DNA from: Rhodoplanes sp. Z2-YC6860
GTDB lineage: Bacteria > Pseudomonadota > Alphaproteobacteria > Rhizobiales > Xanthobacteraceae
Reading direction: 5' to 3'
Assembly (NCBI RefSeq): GCF_001579845.1
Contig: NZ_CP007440.1
Span: 3,990,029 to 4,054,028 of the forward strand
DNA length: 64,000 nt
The position numbers and the translations under genes were made by a program. The notes beneath the pieces were generated by a model. It was not told the origin of the DNA. It ran no database searches and saw nothing but the letters and a program-made list of their open reading frames with translations. Below are positions 51,219 through 58,954 of the stretch, in pieces (the first letter of the stretch is position 1; the number at the start of each line of letters is the position of its first letter).

Positions 51219-52112
51219 ATGAAAATTCTATGGATTGCATTGTTGTTTCTATTTCCTTCGGTCGCCGCTGCTGCGTCTCTTGAGCAGAGCTATCTCGCAG
51301 CCCGCGATGCCCAGATCCGTAAGGTCGCCGCCGCTGAGAAGAAGGGCGCCGATACCGATCGCGTCGACAAAATTCAGGAAAAGGCTTTGGCCGAGCTGCA
51401 GAAGCAGCTCGCACAGATCATCGGGGCGTCCAAGCTGTCCGTACCCGGCATCAAAGCCACGCCGAAAATCAATATCGAGGCGCTGTCCGACAAGGATCAA
51501 GGCTTCGACATGCTCGACGGGCTGGCGTATGCATCCGAGGACTACAAGACCCGGGTGGTTGTCACCACCGAAGGTCTGCTCAAGGCCTGGATGCTTCGCC
51601 ATCGCAAACCAGGCGACCGCAAAATGTCCCAAGACCCAGCCCAAGACCTAGCCAAGGTGCTGGCGTCCGAGGAGTTCTACACTCAGGCGGTGAACTCGGA
51701 TGCGACGCTGTCGAAATATGCCGAGCTGCCGATCAAGAAGCCGGCAGCAGCGAGCACCGCCTACGCCATGTACGGCGGCTGGGCTCAGGATGACGGGCCG
51801 TGGGAGCCGGAGGAATTGGTCATCTCGGTGATCCAAGGTGGCAAGCTCTACGTGGTGCGCGTTCCGGCGAGCACCAAGCTCGGGCCATTCGCGGCTTGCC
51901 AGGCGGTCTGGGATAAGGCGGACCGCAAAGCTAACGAAGTCTACGAGCGCGCTCCAAGCAAGCCCAAAGTCGTGCCGGACACGTCGAAGATCCGTGAGCA
52001 GGGCGCCGCGGCCTTCCGCCGCTGCTTTGCCGAGCATGCGCCCAAGGAAAAAGGCTTTGCGGGCCTTGTCCGGCAAGCTCAGACGATTGTCGATGGGCTG
52101 CCCGTCCAATGA
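51219..52112 (+). CDS. Secreted protein of unknown function
   Basis: A 297-residue protein with a signal peptide (MKILWIALLFLFPSVAAAA) and an otherwise soluble, Lys/Ala-rich sequence. A helical N-terminal half (residues 25-70, rich in Ala/Lys/Glu/Gln) precedes a mixed C-terminal half with GLAYASEDYKTRVVVTTEG and a YAMYGGWAQDDGPWEPEELV stretch. Two cysteines, in FAACQAVW and RRCFAEH. I do not recognise the family. The open frame also includes a TTG at 51213, but ATG 51219 is more likely. Divergent from GNAT; GST follows after 67 bases. Confidence 0.7.
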   Translation: MKILWIALLFLFPSVAAAASLEQSYLAARDAQIRKVAAAEKKGADTDRVDKIQEKALAELQKQLAQIIGASKLSVPGIKATPKINIEALSDKDQGFDMLDGLAYASEDYKTRVVVTTEGLLKAWMLRHRKPGDRKMSQDPAQDLAKVLASEEFYTQAVNSDATLSKYAELPIKKPAAASTAYAMYGGWAQDDGPWEPEELVISVIQGGKLYVVRVPASTKLGPFAACQAVWDKADRKANEVYERAPSKPKVVPDTSKIREQGAAAFRRCFAEHAPKEKGFAGLVRQAQTIVDGLPVQ

Positions 52113-52179
52113 CGCGTCACGCTGCGCTCACATTCGCGATCTAATCCGCAGCATCGACTGAAGACCTGATGGAGTGACC

Positions 52180-52797
52180 ATGGCCGACATCACGCTGTAC
52201 CACGCTTCACCCTCGCGTTCGTCCGTCACGCTTTGGATGCTGGAAGAGCTCGGCGTGCCTTACGACATCAAGCTGCTCAAGCTTTCGGAGGGCGATCAGC
52301 TCAAGCCCGACTATCTCGCCATCAATCCGATGGGCAAGGTGCCGGCGATCAAGCACAACGACGTGGTGATCACCGAGAGCGCGGCGATCTGCACCTATCT
52401 CGCCGATGCGTTTCCCGAGAAGAAGCTCAACGTGCCGCTCGGCGATGCGCGCCGCGGGCCGTATTTGAAATGGCTGTTCTTCGGGCCGGGCTGTTTCGAG
52501 CCTGCGGTGATCGATCGTGCCGCGCCCCGCAAGGAAGAAGCGCGCCGGGCGATGCTCGGCTACGGCGATTTCGACACCGTCATGAACGTGGTGGCGAAGG
52601 CGGTGGAGAAGGGGCCTTGGATTCTGGGCGAGCAGTTCACCGCGGCCGACGTGGTGATCGGCTCGAACGTCCGCTGGGGCACGATCTTCAAGCTGGTGCC
52701 TGAGCGGCCGGAGTTCGCTGCCTATTCGGCGCGAATTGCTGCAAGGCCCGCGGCGCAGCGCGCCGAAGCCAAGGACAACGAGCTGAAAGACAAGTAG
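52180..52797 (+). CDS. Glutathione S-transferase family protein
   Basis: A 205-residue GST-fold protein. Thioredoxin-like N-domain: ITLYHASPSRSSVTLWMLEELGVPYD, then NPMGKVPAIKHND and ITESAAICTYLADAF with the glutathione-binding Glu-Ser pair. Helical C-domain ends with WILGEQFTAADVVIGSNVRWG. GGAG lies 7 bases before ATG 52180; an in-frame GTG at 52174 is less likely. Class and substrate not determined. Confidence 0.92.
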   Translation: MADITLYHASPSRSSVTLWMLEELGVPYDIKLLKLSEGDQLKPDYLAINPMGKVPAIKHNDVVITESAAICTYLADAFPEKKLNVPLGDARRGPYLKWLFFGPGCFEPAVIDRAAPRKEEARRAMLGYGDFDTVMNVVAKAVEKGPWILGEQFTAADVVIGSNVRWGTIFKLVPERPEFAAYSARIAARPAAQRAEAKDNELKDK

Positions 52798-52807
52798 CTG
52801 GGACGTA

Positions 52808-52833
52808 CCCGGCGCGCGTCAGCGTGCGCCGGG
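52808..52833. terminator. Hairpin between convergent GST and YeaQ-like genes
   Basis: CCCGGCGC (52808-52815) pairs with GCGCCGGG (52826-52833) with further internal pairing; the YeaQ-like stop codon sits in the loop. It may be a shared terminator, though neither strand has a T-run. Confidence 0.45.
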
Positions 52834-53088
52834 GTCGCGGATGCGTCCTGACGCCACCAGCCTGTTCCAGATGAACAGCACAATCACGGCGCCGACGGTC
52901 GCGGTCACATATCCTGCGCCTTGGTCGGGCGAGTAATGGCCGACAGCCTGTCCCACGAAGGTGGCGAGGAACGCCCCGACGACGCCGAGCACCATGGTCA
53001 GGATAAATCCTGTCGGATTGTTCGGCCCTGGTGAAATCAGCCGCGCGAGAAAGCCCGCAACCAAGCCCACCAATAGAATATGGAGCAT
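52819..53088 (-). CDS. GlsB/YeaQ/YmgE-family stress membrane protein
   Basis: An 89-residue membrane protein with three helices and the family pattern MLHILLVGLVAGFLARL ... NPTGFILTMVLGVVGAFLATFVGQ ... GYVTATVGAVIVLFIWNRLV. Transglycosylase-associated proteins of this group respond to envelope or pH stress. Start ATG 53088, preceded by GGAGGG. The longer frame to 53184 has no signal. Function inferred from the family. Confidence 0.86.
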   Translation of the reverse strand: MLHILLVGLVAGFLARLISPGPNNPTGFILTMVLGVVGAFLATFVGQAVGHYSPDQGAGYVTATVGAVIVLFIWNRLVASGRIRDPGAR

Positions 53089-53245
53089 GCCAGCCCTCCA
53101 TTCGCGATGCAGCCAATCGTAGGCTTTTGCGGGCGATGCTGCAATCAGCGCGGCGATATTGCGGCCGGCTCTGTTTGCCGTCATTTTACGGTCGCAATAC
53201 GGGCGTGATCATCCGGTTCCAGCAAGGTAGCAGGAGGAGGCTCCG

Positions 53246-53911
53246 ATGGGTTTGCTCGACATTCTCAATGGCATGCAGAACGGGCCGCGCGGTCAAACCG
53301 ACCCCAATGCCAAAGGTGGCGTGTCGCCGATGACCATGGCGATCCTCGCCCTGCTTGCCTACAAGGGCTACAAGCACCTGAGCGGCAGCGGCCAGCCGGC
53401 GCCCCATGCACCGGCTCCAGCGCCAGCGCCGCAACAATTGCCGGGCGGCACGACCGCGGGCGGCGGCGGTCTGCTGGGCGACGTCCTCGGCGGGCTTCTG
53501 GGCGGCGGTGGTGCGGCGCGCGGCGGCGGCAGTGGCGGCGGTCTCGGCAATGCGCTGGGCGGTGGCAGCAGCGGCGGCGGCCTCGGTGATCTCCTGAAGG
53601 GGCCGCTCGGCGGCATGCTGGCCGGCGGCGCCGCCGGCAGCATCCTGAGCGGCGGGCTCGGCAGCCTGCTCCAGCAGATGCAGCAGAACGGCCAGGGCCA
53701 CGTCGCCCAATCGTGGGTCGGCACCGGTGAGAACCATGACATCTCGGAGGGCGACCTCGCGAAGTCGATCGGGATCGACGACATCGACGCGGTGGCCAAT
53801 CAGACCGGCATGTCCCGCGACGAGCTGTTGGCGGGCCTGCGCCGCGAACTGCCGGGCGCGATTGATAAACTCACGCCGCACGGCCGGCTGCCGACCGAAG
53901 ACGAAGCTTAG
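53246..53911 (+). CDS. YidB/DUF937-family protein, glycine-rich
   Basis: A 221-residue protein with a Gly-rich central stretch (about residues 65-150 are over half Gly/Ala/Ser) containing several GGGLLGD and GGGLG repeats, and a C-terminal YidB/DUF937 domain (SWVGTGENHDISEGDLAKSIG onwards). GGAGGAGGCTCCG precedes the ATG. Biochemical function not established. The Gly run may form an elastic or aggregation-prone linker. Confidence 0.82.
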   Translation: MGLLDILNGMQNGPRGQTDPNAKGGVSPMTMAILALLAYKGYKHLSGSGQPAPHAPAPAPAPQQLPGGTTAGGGGLLGDVLGGLLGGGGAARGGGSGGGLGNALGGGSSGGGLGDLLKGPLGGMLAGGAAGSILSGGLGSLLQQMQQNGQGHVAQSWVGTGENHDISEGDLAKSIGIDDIDAVANQTGMSRDELLAGLRRELPGAIDKLTPHGRLPTEDEA

Positions 53912-54012
53912 CCCCGGATGTGACCCAATCCTCGCGGAGTACGTAGATTCCCGATCGGTAATTGCCACGAGGCGGATTTAAAGGGCTCGATAGGAGTTGT
54001 GGAGCGATTCTC

Positions 54013-54039
54013 GGCGTGCCTGATCAAGGGAGGCACGCC
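54013..54039 (+). promoter_or_regulatory. Hairpin carrying the ribosome-binding site of the next gene
   Basis: GGCGTGCC (54013-54020) and GGCACGCC (54032-54039) are perfect 8-base inverted arms ending directly at the ATG of the next gene (54040). The 11-base loop holds AAGGGA, the Shine-Dalgarno core. A stem occupying its 3' part could limit or gate translation. Role is inference. Confidence 0.45.
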
Positions 54040-54462
54040 ATGAGGACCAGGACGATCCAAGCCACTACCGGGCCGCAGGGCCCGCAATTCGACAACGACC
54101 AGCCCGTTCCGGCGGAGCTTGCCGAGCGCCTGTACCGCGCCGGCGAGGGCCAAGCCGCAGCGCTCGTCTCGGGCTTCTCAGCGGCGCAGCGCGCCAATCT
54201 CGCCATGTACTGCTACCACAAGGCCCATCTGCACCGGGTCGGGCTTGCGATCGCGGCGACCTGTGAACGCTCCGCGCTGGAGCTGACCTGGGGGCGCACG
54301 CTGGGCAAGGTGCTTTACGACCAATCGCGCGACCTCGCGCAGGCTCCCATCGCCAACCCGTACCGGCGCGCCGTCACGCTTGCCACGCTCTCGGCGATGC
54401 AGGCCCAGATGGACGACGACGAAGACTGGATCGACGACGAGGTGCCAACAGTCACGCACTGA
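54040..54462 (+). CDS. Protein of unknown function
   Basis: A 140-residue soluble protein without signal peptide; N-terminal residues 1-30 Pro/Gln-rich, core residues 30-120 helical (GFSAAQRANLAMYCYHKAHLH; GLAIAATCERSAL), and a short acidic C-terminus with DDDEDWIDDE. AAGGGAGG lies 7-14 bases upstream of ATG 54040, within a hairpin. A classic terminator follows at 54597. I do not recognise the family. Confidence 0.65.
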   Translation: MRTRTIQATTGPQGPQFDNDQPVPAELAERLYRAGEGQAAALVSGFSAAQRANLAMYCYHKAHLHRVGLAIAATCERSALELTWGRTLGKVLYDQSRDLAQAPIANPYRRAVTLATLSAMQAQMDDDEDWIDDEVPTVTH

Positions 54463-54596
54463 CAACAAAATCCAGAAAAAACCAGGCGCTCGCAAAAAAC
54501 AACAAACCTGCAAACGGGGACTGCAAAAAGAGTTCAAGAAACTTCGCCGCACGTCGGCCAACCGCGCTTGATCACACTCCCGCTCAAAGCGAAACT

Positions 54597-54628
54597 GCCC
54601 GGCGACGGTTACGCCGGGCCGTTTCTTT
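54597..54628 (+). terminator. Rho-independent terminator
   Basis: Stem GCCCGGCG (54597-54604) / CGCCGGGC (54612-54619), loop ACGGTTA, followed by CGTTTCTTT. It lies 135 bases after the stop of the 54040 gene and before the MaoC gene; the interval is unusually A-rich (many AAAAA runs) and holds no gene. Confidence 0.75.
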
Positions 54629-54667
54629 CGGTCTGACGCTCGGCCGGCGCTGCGCTATGCTGACGGT

Positions 54668-55159
54668 ATGAGCTTGCCGCCCAGCAACCCGCCGCCTTCA
54701 AATCTGCCGCCCCTTCGCACACTGTTCTTCGAAGACCTTTCGGTCGGCATGACGGAGACGCTGACGAAGATGGTGTCGGCCACCGACGTGGTCGGCTTCG
54801 CGCAGCTCACCGGCGACCGCAACCCCATCCATCTGTCAGAACACTTCGCGGCGCGCACCACATTCAAGAAGCGCATCGCGCACGGCCTCTACACCGCGAG
54901 CCTGATCTCGGCCGTGCTCGGCACGCGGCTTCCCGGCCCGGGCGCGATCTATATCTCGCAGACGCTGAACTTCCGTGCCCCGGTGAAGATCGGGGACACC
55001 GTCGTGGTCACTGTGACGGTCGCGGATCTGATGGCGGAAAAATCGCGCGCGCGACTGTCCTGCGTGTGCACGGTCGAAAGCGAAATCGTTCTCGACGGCG
55101 AGGCGCTGGTCAAGGTTCCGAAGAACGAGAAGGGCGGGCGGCCGCAGATGCGCCTGTAA
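54668..55159 (+). CDS. MaoC-like (R)-specific dehydratase/hydratase
   Basis: A 163-residue hot-dog-fold protein. The catalytic Asp/His signature is in AQLTGDRNPIHLSEHFAA (about residues 53-70), with RIAHGLYTASLISAVLGTRLPG and LNFRAPVKIGDTV following. It matches (R)-specific enoyl-CoA hydratases. N-terminal 18 residues are Ser/Pro-rich. ATG at 54668; the Shine-Dalgarno is weak (GCTGACGG). Substrate likely a short acyl-CoA. Confidence 0.87.
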   Translation: MSLPPSNPPPSNLPPLRTLFFEDLSVGMTETLTKMVSATDVVGFAQLTGDRNPIHLSEHFAARTTFKKRIAHGLYTASLISAVLGTRLPGPGAIYISQTLNFRAPVKIGDTVVVTVTVADLMAEKSRARLSCVCTVESEIVLDGEALVKVPKNEKGGRPQMRL

Positions 55160-55512
55160 TCGATCCCCTCAACCTCCGCACTTAATGATGCGGATGTTGG
55201 CGCGCAAGGGACCGCGTTGCTGCGCCATCGCATGGGGCAGCAACGCCGTCACGAAATCTCGCGCGATTTTCAAATCGATGTGAGCGCGCGAAACGCACGT
55301 GAGTTCCCGCAAGCCGGAAACATCGCAAATTTTCTGACGAACGCCGCCGCCGCCACAATCGCACATGACACCATCATGACGCGACGAGCGCTTCCGCGCT
55401 CGCGATGCGGGTTGTGCAACGCACAGCTGCGCGCTGCCAGCTGGTGCGCCGGTAGAAAAATTTGCATCTCCGCGCTGCTGGGCGGGCACATCAAAAAAAC
55501 GGAGAGAATGGG
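55160..55512. other. Gap without a clear gene
   Basis: This 353-base stretch contains no gene I can support firmly. A minus-strand frame 55169-55366 (ATG to TGA, 65 residues, five cysteines) has a mixed third-position pattern and no ribosome-binding site; it might be a small protein, but the evidence is poor. The 3' part carries the upstream region of the next small gene (GGAGAG before the ATG). Confidence 0.35.
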
Positions 55513-55818
55513 ATGTTCGGTCTGAAAAATGTGGCGGCTGCGCTGGCTTTGAGCCTTGCCGTGGCCGCTGCAGCGTCGCCTGCGTCGGCGGCTGCTCACA
55601 AGCACAAGCATGTGTCGCGTGCGGGTCACGACGCAAACGCGCAAGCTGTCGAAGGCGACTTCGGTGGTGGCAACGACGGCTTCGTCATGACCAAGGCTCG
55701 CGAGACCGCGATCCGCGAGTGCAGCGGCCAGATGAACCGGCTGGTGCAGAAGGATTGGGGCGTCATGCAGAACGAGAGCTTCTCGAGCTGCATGGTCGAG
55801 CACGGCCAGATGCAATAA
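55513..55818 (+). CDS. Small secreted protein with C-x22-C motif (paralogue A)
   Basis: A 101-residue protein with a signal peptide (LKNVAAALALSLAVAAAASPASA) and a His/Lys-rich start of the mature part (HKHKHVSRAGH). The C-terminus carries a pair of cysteines exactly 23 positions apart: EC...KDWGVMQ...SSCMVEHGQ. The same W-G, Q and C-M-x-E-H-G-Q spacing occurs in the next gene, so the two form a family. GGAGAG lies 6-12 bases upstream. A strong terminator follows at 55837. I do not recognise a published family name. Confidence 0.78.
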   Translation: MFGLKNVAAALALSLAVAAAASPASAAAHKHKHVSRAGHDANAQAVEGDFGGGNDGFVMTKARETAIRECSGQMNRLVQKDWGVMQNESFSSCMVEHGQMQ

Positions 55819-55836
55819 ATTCACGACGTCACGACC

Positions 55837-55874
55837 AGCCGGATCGCCGCGAGCTGCGGCGGTCCGGCTTTTTA
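55837..55874 (+). terminator. Strong rho-independent terminator
   Basis: Fourteen paired bases (55837-55850 with 55856-55869, one G-T wobble) close a GAGCT loop and are followed by TTTTTATT. It ends the transcript of paralogue A before paralogue B, so the two are separately transcribed. Confidence 0.9.
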
Positions 55875-55967
55875 TTGCCGCGATGTCATCTCACGCGCCG
55901 GAACGCCGAGGAACCTGTTCTGGTTTTCGTGTCGAAGGGAGCGACACCGAAGACGTGAGAGACAACA

Positions 55968-56267
55968 ATGCTGAAGATCAAAATCATCGCCGCCGCTCTG
56001 GTGCTGAGCGTTGCAACGGCCAACGCAGCTTTCGCGCGGGAGCCGGCTTCATACGCCGATGCCCAAGCCGGCGTTCACGGCAACGCGCAGGCGATTGACC
56101 GCGCGTTGCAGGCCATCGGTCCCAGGCTCGCGGCGAACGCGGAGCGTCGCATGCGCGCGCTGCACCAGTGCAACAAGGAGGCCGCGCCGCTCAAGAACGA
56201 CACTTGGGGCAGCGCGCAGACCGACCGCTACCGAGCGTGCATGGCCGAGCACGGCCAGCGGGCTTAG
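55968..56267 (+). CDS. Small secreted protein with C-x22-C motif (paralogue B)
   Basis: A 99-residue protein with a signal peptide (MLKIKIIAAALVLSVATANAAFA). The C-terminal motif QC...NDTWGSAQ...YRACMAEHGQRA places two Cys, W-G, Q and CMxEHGQ at the same spacing as in paralogue A. The central part differs and is Ala/Arg-rich. Probably exported and with one disulfide bond; function unknown. RBS: GAGAGACAAC before the ATG. Confidence 0.78.
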   Translation: MLKIKIIAAALVLSVATANAAFAREPASYADAQAGVHGNAQAIDRALQAIGPRLAANAERRMRALHQCNKEAAPLKNDTWGSAQTDRYRACMAEHGQRA

Positions 56268-56524
56268 GGCTTCGCGCGCTAAGTTTGAGCGATTCCAAAC
56301 ACGCCGCTGTTGTGACAGTGCGCATCGCCGTCATGGAATACCGCAACGTGTCGATTGACATCGACACGCATTTCCTGCGTTCGAGGCCGCTCAAAACGAT
56401 CGCGTCTTTGCCGTGCAATACCCTGTGAATATGCGATCGGTTTAACCCCTGATTAGGGCCGTGCGATGCACCAAAGAAACTACGGGGACGGTCTGTCGTT
56501 AGTGGACGAATACAGGGACGCGGG

Positions 56525-56710
56525 ATGCGAAAACAAATGTACGCAGTCAGAAAGCGCAGCGGACAATGGACCGTGTGGACGAAGGAGGACGTGTGCCTCA
56601 ATTTCCAGAGTTACGACGAAGCGATCGCAACGGCGCGGACTGCGGCGACGGTCCTGTCTCACGAGCCGGTTGAGACATCAAAGGAACAAGTGTATCCCAC
56701 GCCTTCATAA
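56525..56710 (+). CDS. Small cytoplasmic protein of unknown function
   Basis: A 61-residue protein: MYAVRKRSGQWTVWTKED in the first 22 residues, then YDEAIATARTAATVL. The pattern of V-R-x-x-x-G-x-W-T resembles DUF2188-type small proteins, but this is not certain. Codon use is like its neighbours. Its last six bases overlap the stop of the opposite-strand gene. CGGG before the ATG is a weak ribosome-binding site. Confidence 0.55.
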   Translation: MRKQMYAVRKRSGQWTVWTKEDVCLNFQSYDEAIATARTAATVLSHEPVETSKEQVYPTPS

Positions 56711-57058
56711 GGGTGTGATGCGCGGTGCCAGCATGGTGAAAGAGCCATCGCTGTTTTCGATCACTTCAACGCCTTTGCTGCGCAGCCATGCGATGTGCTC
56801 GTCCCGACGGAGCGGCTTCAGCGGATCGCCGGCCGGCGCGCGGTCGATGGGCGTTCCTTGCGGCAGGAGTTCACGCTGCATGTATCCCGCAAGTTCGCCC
56901 CAGCCGTTGCGTTCGTCGTAACTCGATTTCACGTGAGGCGCGGCCCCGTCGCCGCCCTTGAATTCGGTCCGGAGATATCGCTGCTCGCTCCGGTGCAGCT
57001 CGCGGGCCGTACCATCGGAATTCACGTAGACATACGGATATGGAAATGCGCCCGACAT
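56705..57058 (-). CDS. Protein of unknown function
   Basis: A 117-residue soluble protein from the ATG at 57058 (MSGAFPYPYVYVNSDGTARE), rich in charged residues, with SYDERNGWGELAGYMQREL and DEHIAWLRSKGVEVIENSDGSF near the end. The open frame runs far upstream (to 58381) through unrelated sequence; a nearer alternative is ATG 57121. No signal peptide. No family recognised. Confidence 0.5.
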   Translation of the reverse strand: MSGAFPYPYVYVNSDGTARELHRSEQRYLRTEFKGGDGAAPHVKSSYDERNGWGELAGYMQRELLPQGTPIDRAPAGDPLKPLRRDEHIAWLRSKGVEVIENSDGSFTMLAPRITPL

Positions 57059-57178
57059 GCCGCTTTGTGCGCGGGCGTGGCGCAAAGGTTCAAAACCCGC
57101 CGAAGCAGACCTGCCGAGCATCTTGCCATTGGTACAACCTTTGGTAAATAACGGACCTGTGGGGTCGGGGGCGTCCGA

Positions 57179-57679
57179 ATGCACAGAATGAAGTTGGTGA
57201 TTGCTGCCTGCCTGGCGGCAGGACTTGCGGCTTGCGCGACGCAGGGCGCGATGACGGTCGACGTCGGGGCCACCGGAAATTCCAATCCGAAATACCGGAA
57301 CGCGGTTGCGGTGCGGACGGTCAATGGCGGGCAGCCGATGAATGTGCTGACGGTGCCCGGCGTTCCCAACGAGCCGTTCAAAGCCGCGCTCGAAGGCAGC
57401 CTTCAGGCCAAGGGCTACCTCGCCAGCGGTGGAGCGGCGAGATACCAGGTCGACGCGGATATTCAGGATCTGGAGCAGCCGCTGATCGGTCTCACCTACG
57501 ATGTCACCGCGTCGGTGACGTACCGGGTGTCGGGACCGGGCGTCAACGCGACCTATCCGATCTCGACAAAGGCCAGCGCGACGTTGTCCGACTCGCCGAT
57601 CGGGGCCGATCGGATGCGGATCGCCAATGAGCGCGCGATGCAGCAGAACATCAGGCAGTTTCTTCTGGCGCTCAAATGA
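57179..57679 (+). CDS. YajG-family lipoprotein
   Basis: A 166-residue putative lipoprotein with the lipobox GLAAC in MKLVIAACLAAGLAACATQG. The mature domain (VPGVPNEPFKAALEGSLQAKGYLA; DADIQDLEQPLIGLTYDVTASVTY) has the YajG-like pattern of a small outer-membrane lipoprotein. ATG 57179 lies 7-8 bases after GGGGG; ATG 57188 gives the more typical lipoprotein signal. Function unknown. Divergent from the 56705 gene. Confidence 0.7.
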   Translation: MHRMKLVIAACLAAGLAACATQGAMTVDVGATGNSNPKYRNAVAVRTVNGGQPMNVLTVPGVPNEPFKAALEGSLQAKGYLASGGAARYQVDADIQDLEQPLIGLTYDVTASVTYRVSGPGVNATYPISTKASATLSDSPIGADRMRIANERAMQQNIRQFLLALK

Positions 57680-57759
57680 GCGCGCTCCGTCGGCCTTCCG
57701 CGGGCGCGGGAGGACGCGGCTTGCGCGCGTCCTCCCTTGCGCGATCAATCCCGGCGCGA

Positions 57760-58014
57760 TCAATCCCGGTCGACCTTGATCACCGCGCCTGTGATGGCAT
57801 CGACGTCCATGTGGATGTCCTTGCCGCGGATGTCGCGCCCCTGGATCTCCCACTTGCCGTCGAAATACTGGATCTCGTTGAAGCCGACCATGCCGAACGA
57901 ACGCGCCGTCTCGACCGCGCGATGAACCGAGCCTCCGGGCGCGAAATCGGCAAGAGCAGGGCTTGCGAAGCCGATCAGCGAGGCAATGGCGGCAGCCGAC
58001 AGGAGTGTGCGCAA
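57760..58014 (-). CDS. Small secreted PepSY-like protein
   Basis: An 84-residue protein starting with TTG at 58014, preceded by CCGGAGG seven bases upstream. Signal peptide LRTLLSAAAIASLIGFASPALA is followed by one PepSY-like segment (VETARSFGMVGFNEIQYFDGKWEIQGRDIRGKDIHMDVDAITGAVI). PepSY domains usually inhibit proteases or bind metals; role unknown here. The open frame upstream of the TTG (to 58194) is not family-like, so the TTG is the best start. Confidence 0.72.
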   Translation of the reverse strand: MRTLLSAAAIASLIGFASPALADFAPGGSVHRAVETARSFGMVGFNEIQYFDGKWEIQGRDIRGKDIHMDVDAITGAVIKVDRD

Positions 58015-58954
58015 GATAGACCTCCGGAGGTTTGTTGAAGGATGCAAACCGAACGCCGCGCGGGCGCGAAGGTTTCGGCACGTGACGCCCGGCACGAACT
58101 TTCCGCGGCGTTGACACCGCGCCGTCACGCGACGCGCAACGATGTGGCGGAACGGCCGCCGTTGTGATCGTCCTGCCATGCGATCGCCATCCATGCGATT
58201 GCCACGTGTCAGCGCACCACGTGTGAGCGCGCAGCCGCACGCCTGTTTCCGATTCAGTTTTCAAACAGCCAACGCTCCGCCGGCCCGGGGATTTGTTTTC
58301 GGACGCCCGGGTGCGCCCGTCTCCCTGTTTTCCTCCTCTCTCCCAAAAGCAGGAGAGGAATGGAGCGCCGGGAGGCGCCACGGAGCTTGCGAGGCTCCGT
58401 CAGGCCAGCCTTGCGATCGGCCGGCCTGCGCGCCGAGCTTCCGGGACCCAATGCTGTGAGGGCAGTGGGGGTCCCGGGGCGCGCGGGCCCGTGCGAAGAG
58501 CCCGACGCCTCCTGGCGCTCCATCCGCGGTCCGCGTTGTCGGCGGCCGCACCTTGCTCCGTCATTGGGCGTCGCGATCGACGATGCCTTCGACGGGGCAA
58601 GACAGAATCGCGTCTAAGCGTGATTTGCAAACGGATCAAGAACAAAATGTCAGGTGCGTTCGGCATGCTGGCCGACGCTTATCGCGCTGTCCGATCAAAC
58701 TTGCCGTAGTGCGCTACGCGCTCTCTCCCGGCCTCATGCTGAGGAGCAGCGCGAAGCGCTGCGTCTCGAAGCGACGCAAGTCGGGTTTACCCGACTTGCG
58801 CACCAAGATTCCGCTCTCGGGTAAACCCGAGATCGGCGGCCGCCCGGATGCTGCTGCGTCGGTGGCCACCCCATCCTTCGAGACGCCCGCCTTTGGCGGG
58901 CTCCTCAGGATGAGGTGGGGAGAGAGTTGTGCGAACCGCGAGCCGTAACGCGCA
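58015..58954. other. 940-base gene-free region rich in inverted repeats
   Basis: No coding sequence with a start signal or protein-like pattern is seen on either strand. Bases 58262-58620 are very GC-rich with many self-complementary stretches (for example GGCCAGCC and GGCCGGCC around 58410-58430). The right part holds a palindromic element at 58732-58914. The short ORFs at 58254-58620 look like products of repeat sequence, not genes. Confidence 0.6.
58732..58914. repeat. Palindromic element with nested hairpins
   Basis: CCTCATGCTGAGGAGC...GTCTCGAAG (58732-58771) and CTTCGAGACGCC...CTCAGGATGAGG (58876-58914) are inverted copies of a known style of Bradyrhizobium-type repeat. Between them, CGCAAGTCGGGT/ACCCGACTTGCG (58775-58800) forms a 12-base stem with a two-base loop, and TCTCGGGT/ACCCGAGA (58815-58832) an 8-base stem. 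Confidence 0.85.

Noticed and set aside
56705-58381. A 558-residue minus-strand frame
   Set aside because: Only the last ~117 residues look protein-like; the rest overlaps two other genes in a random pattern.
58254-58523. An 89-residue minus-strand frame
   Set aside because: Low-complexity Arg/Pro/Gly shadow of palindromic repeat sequence without a start signal.
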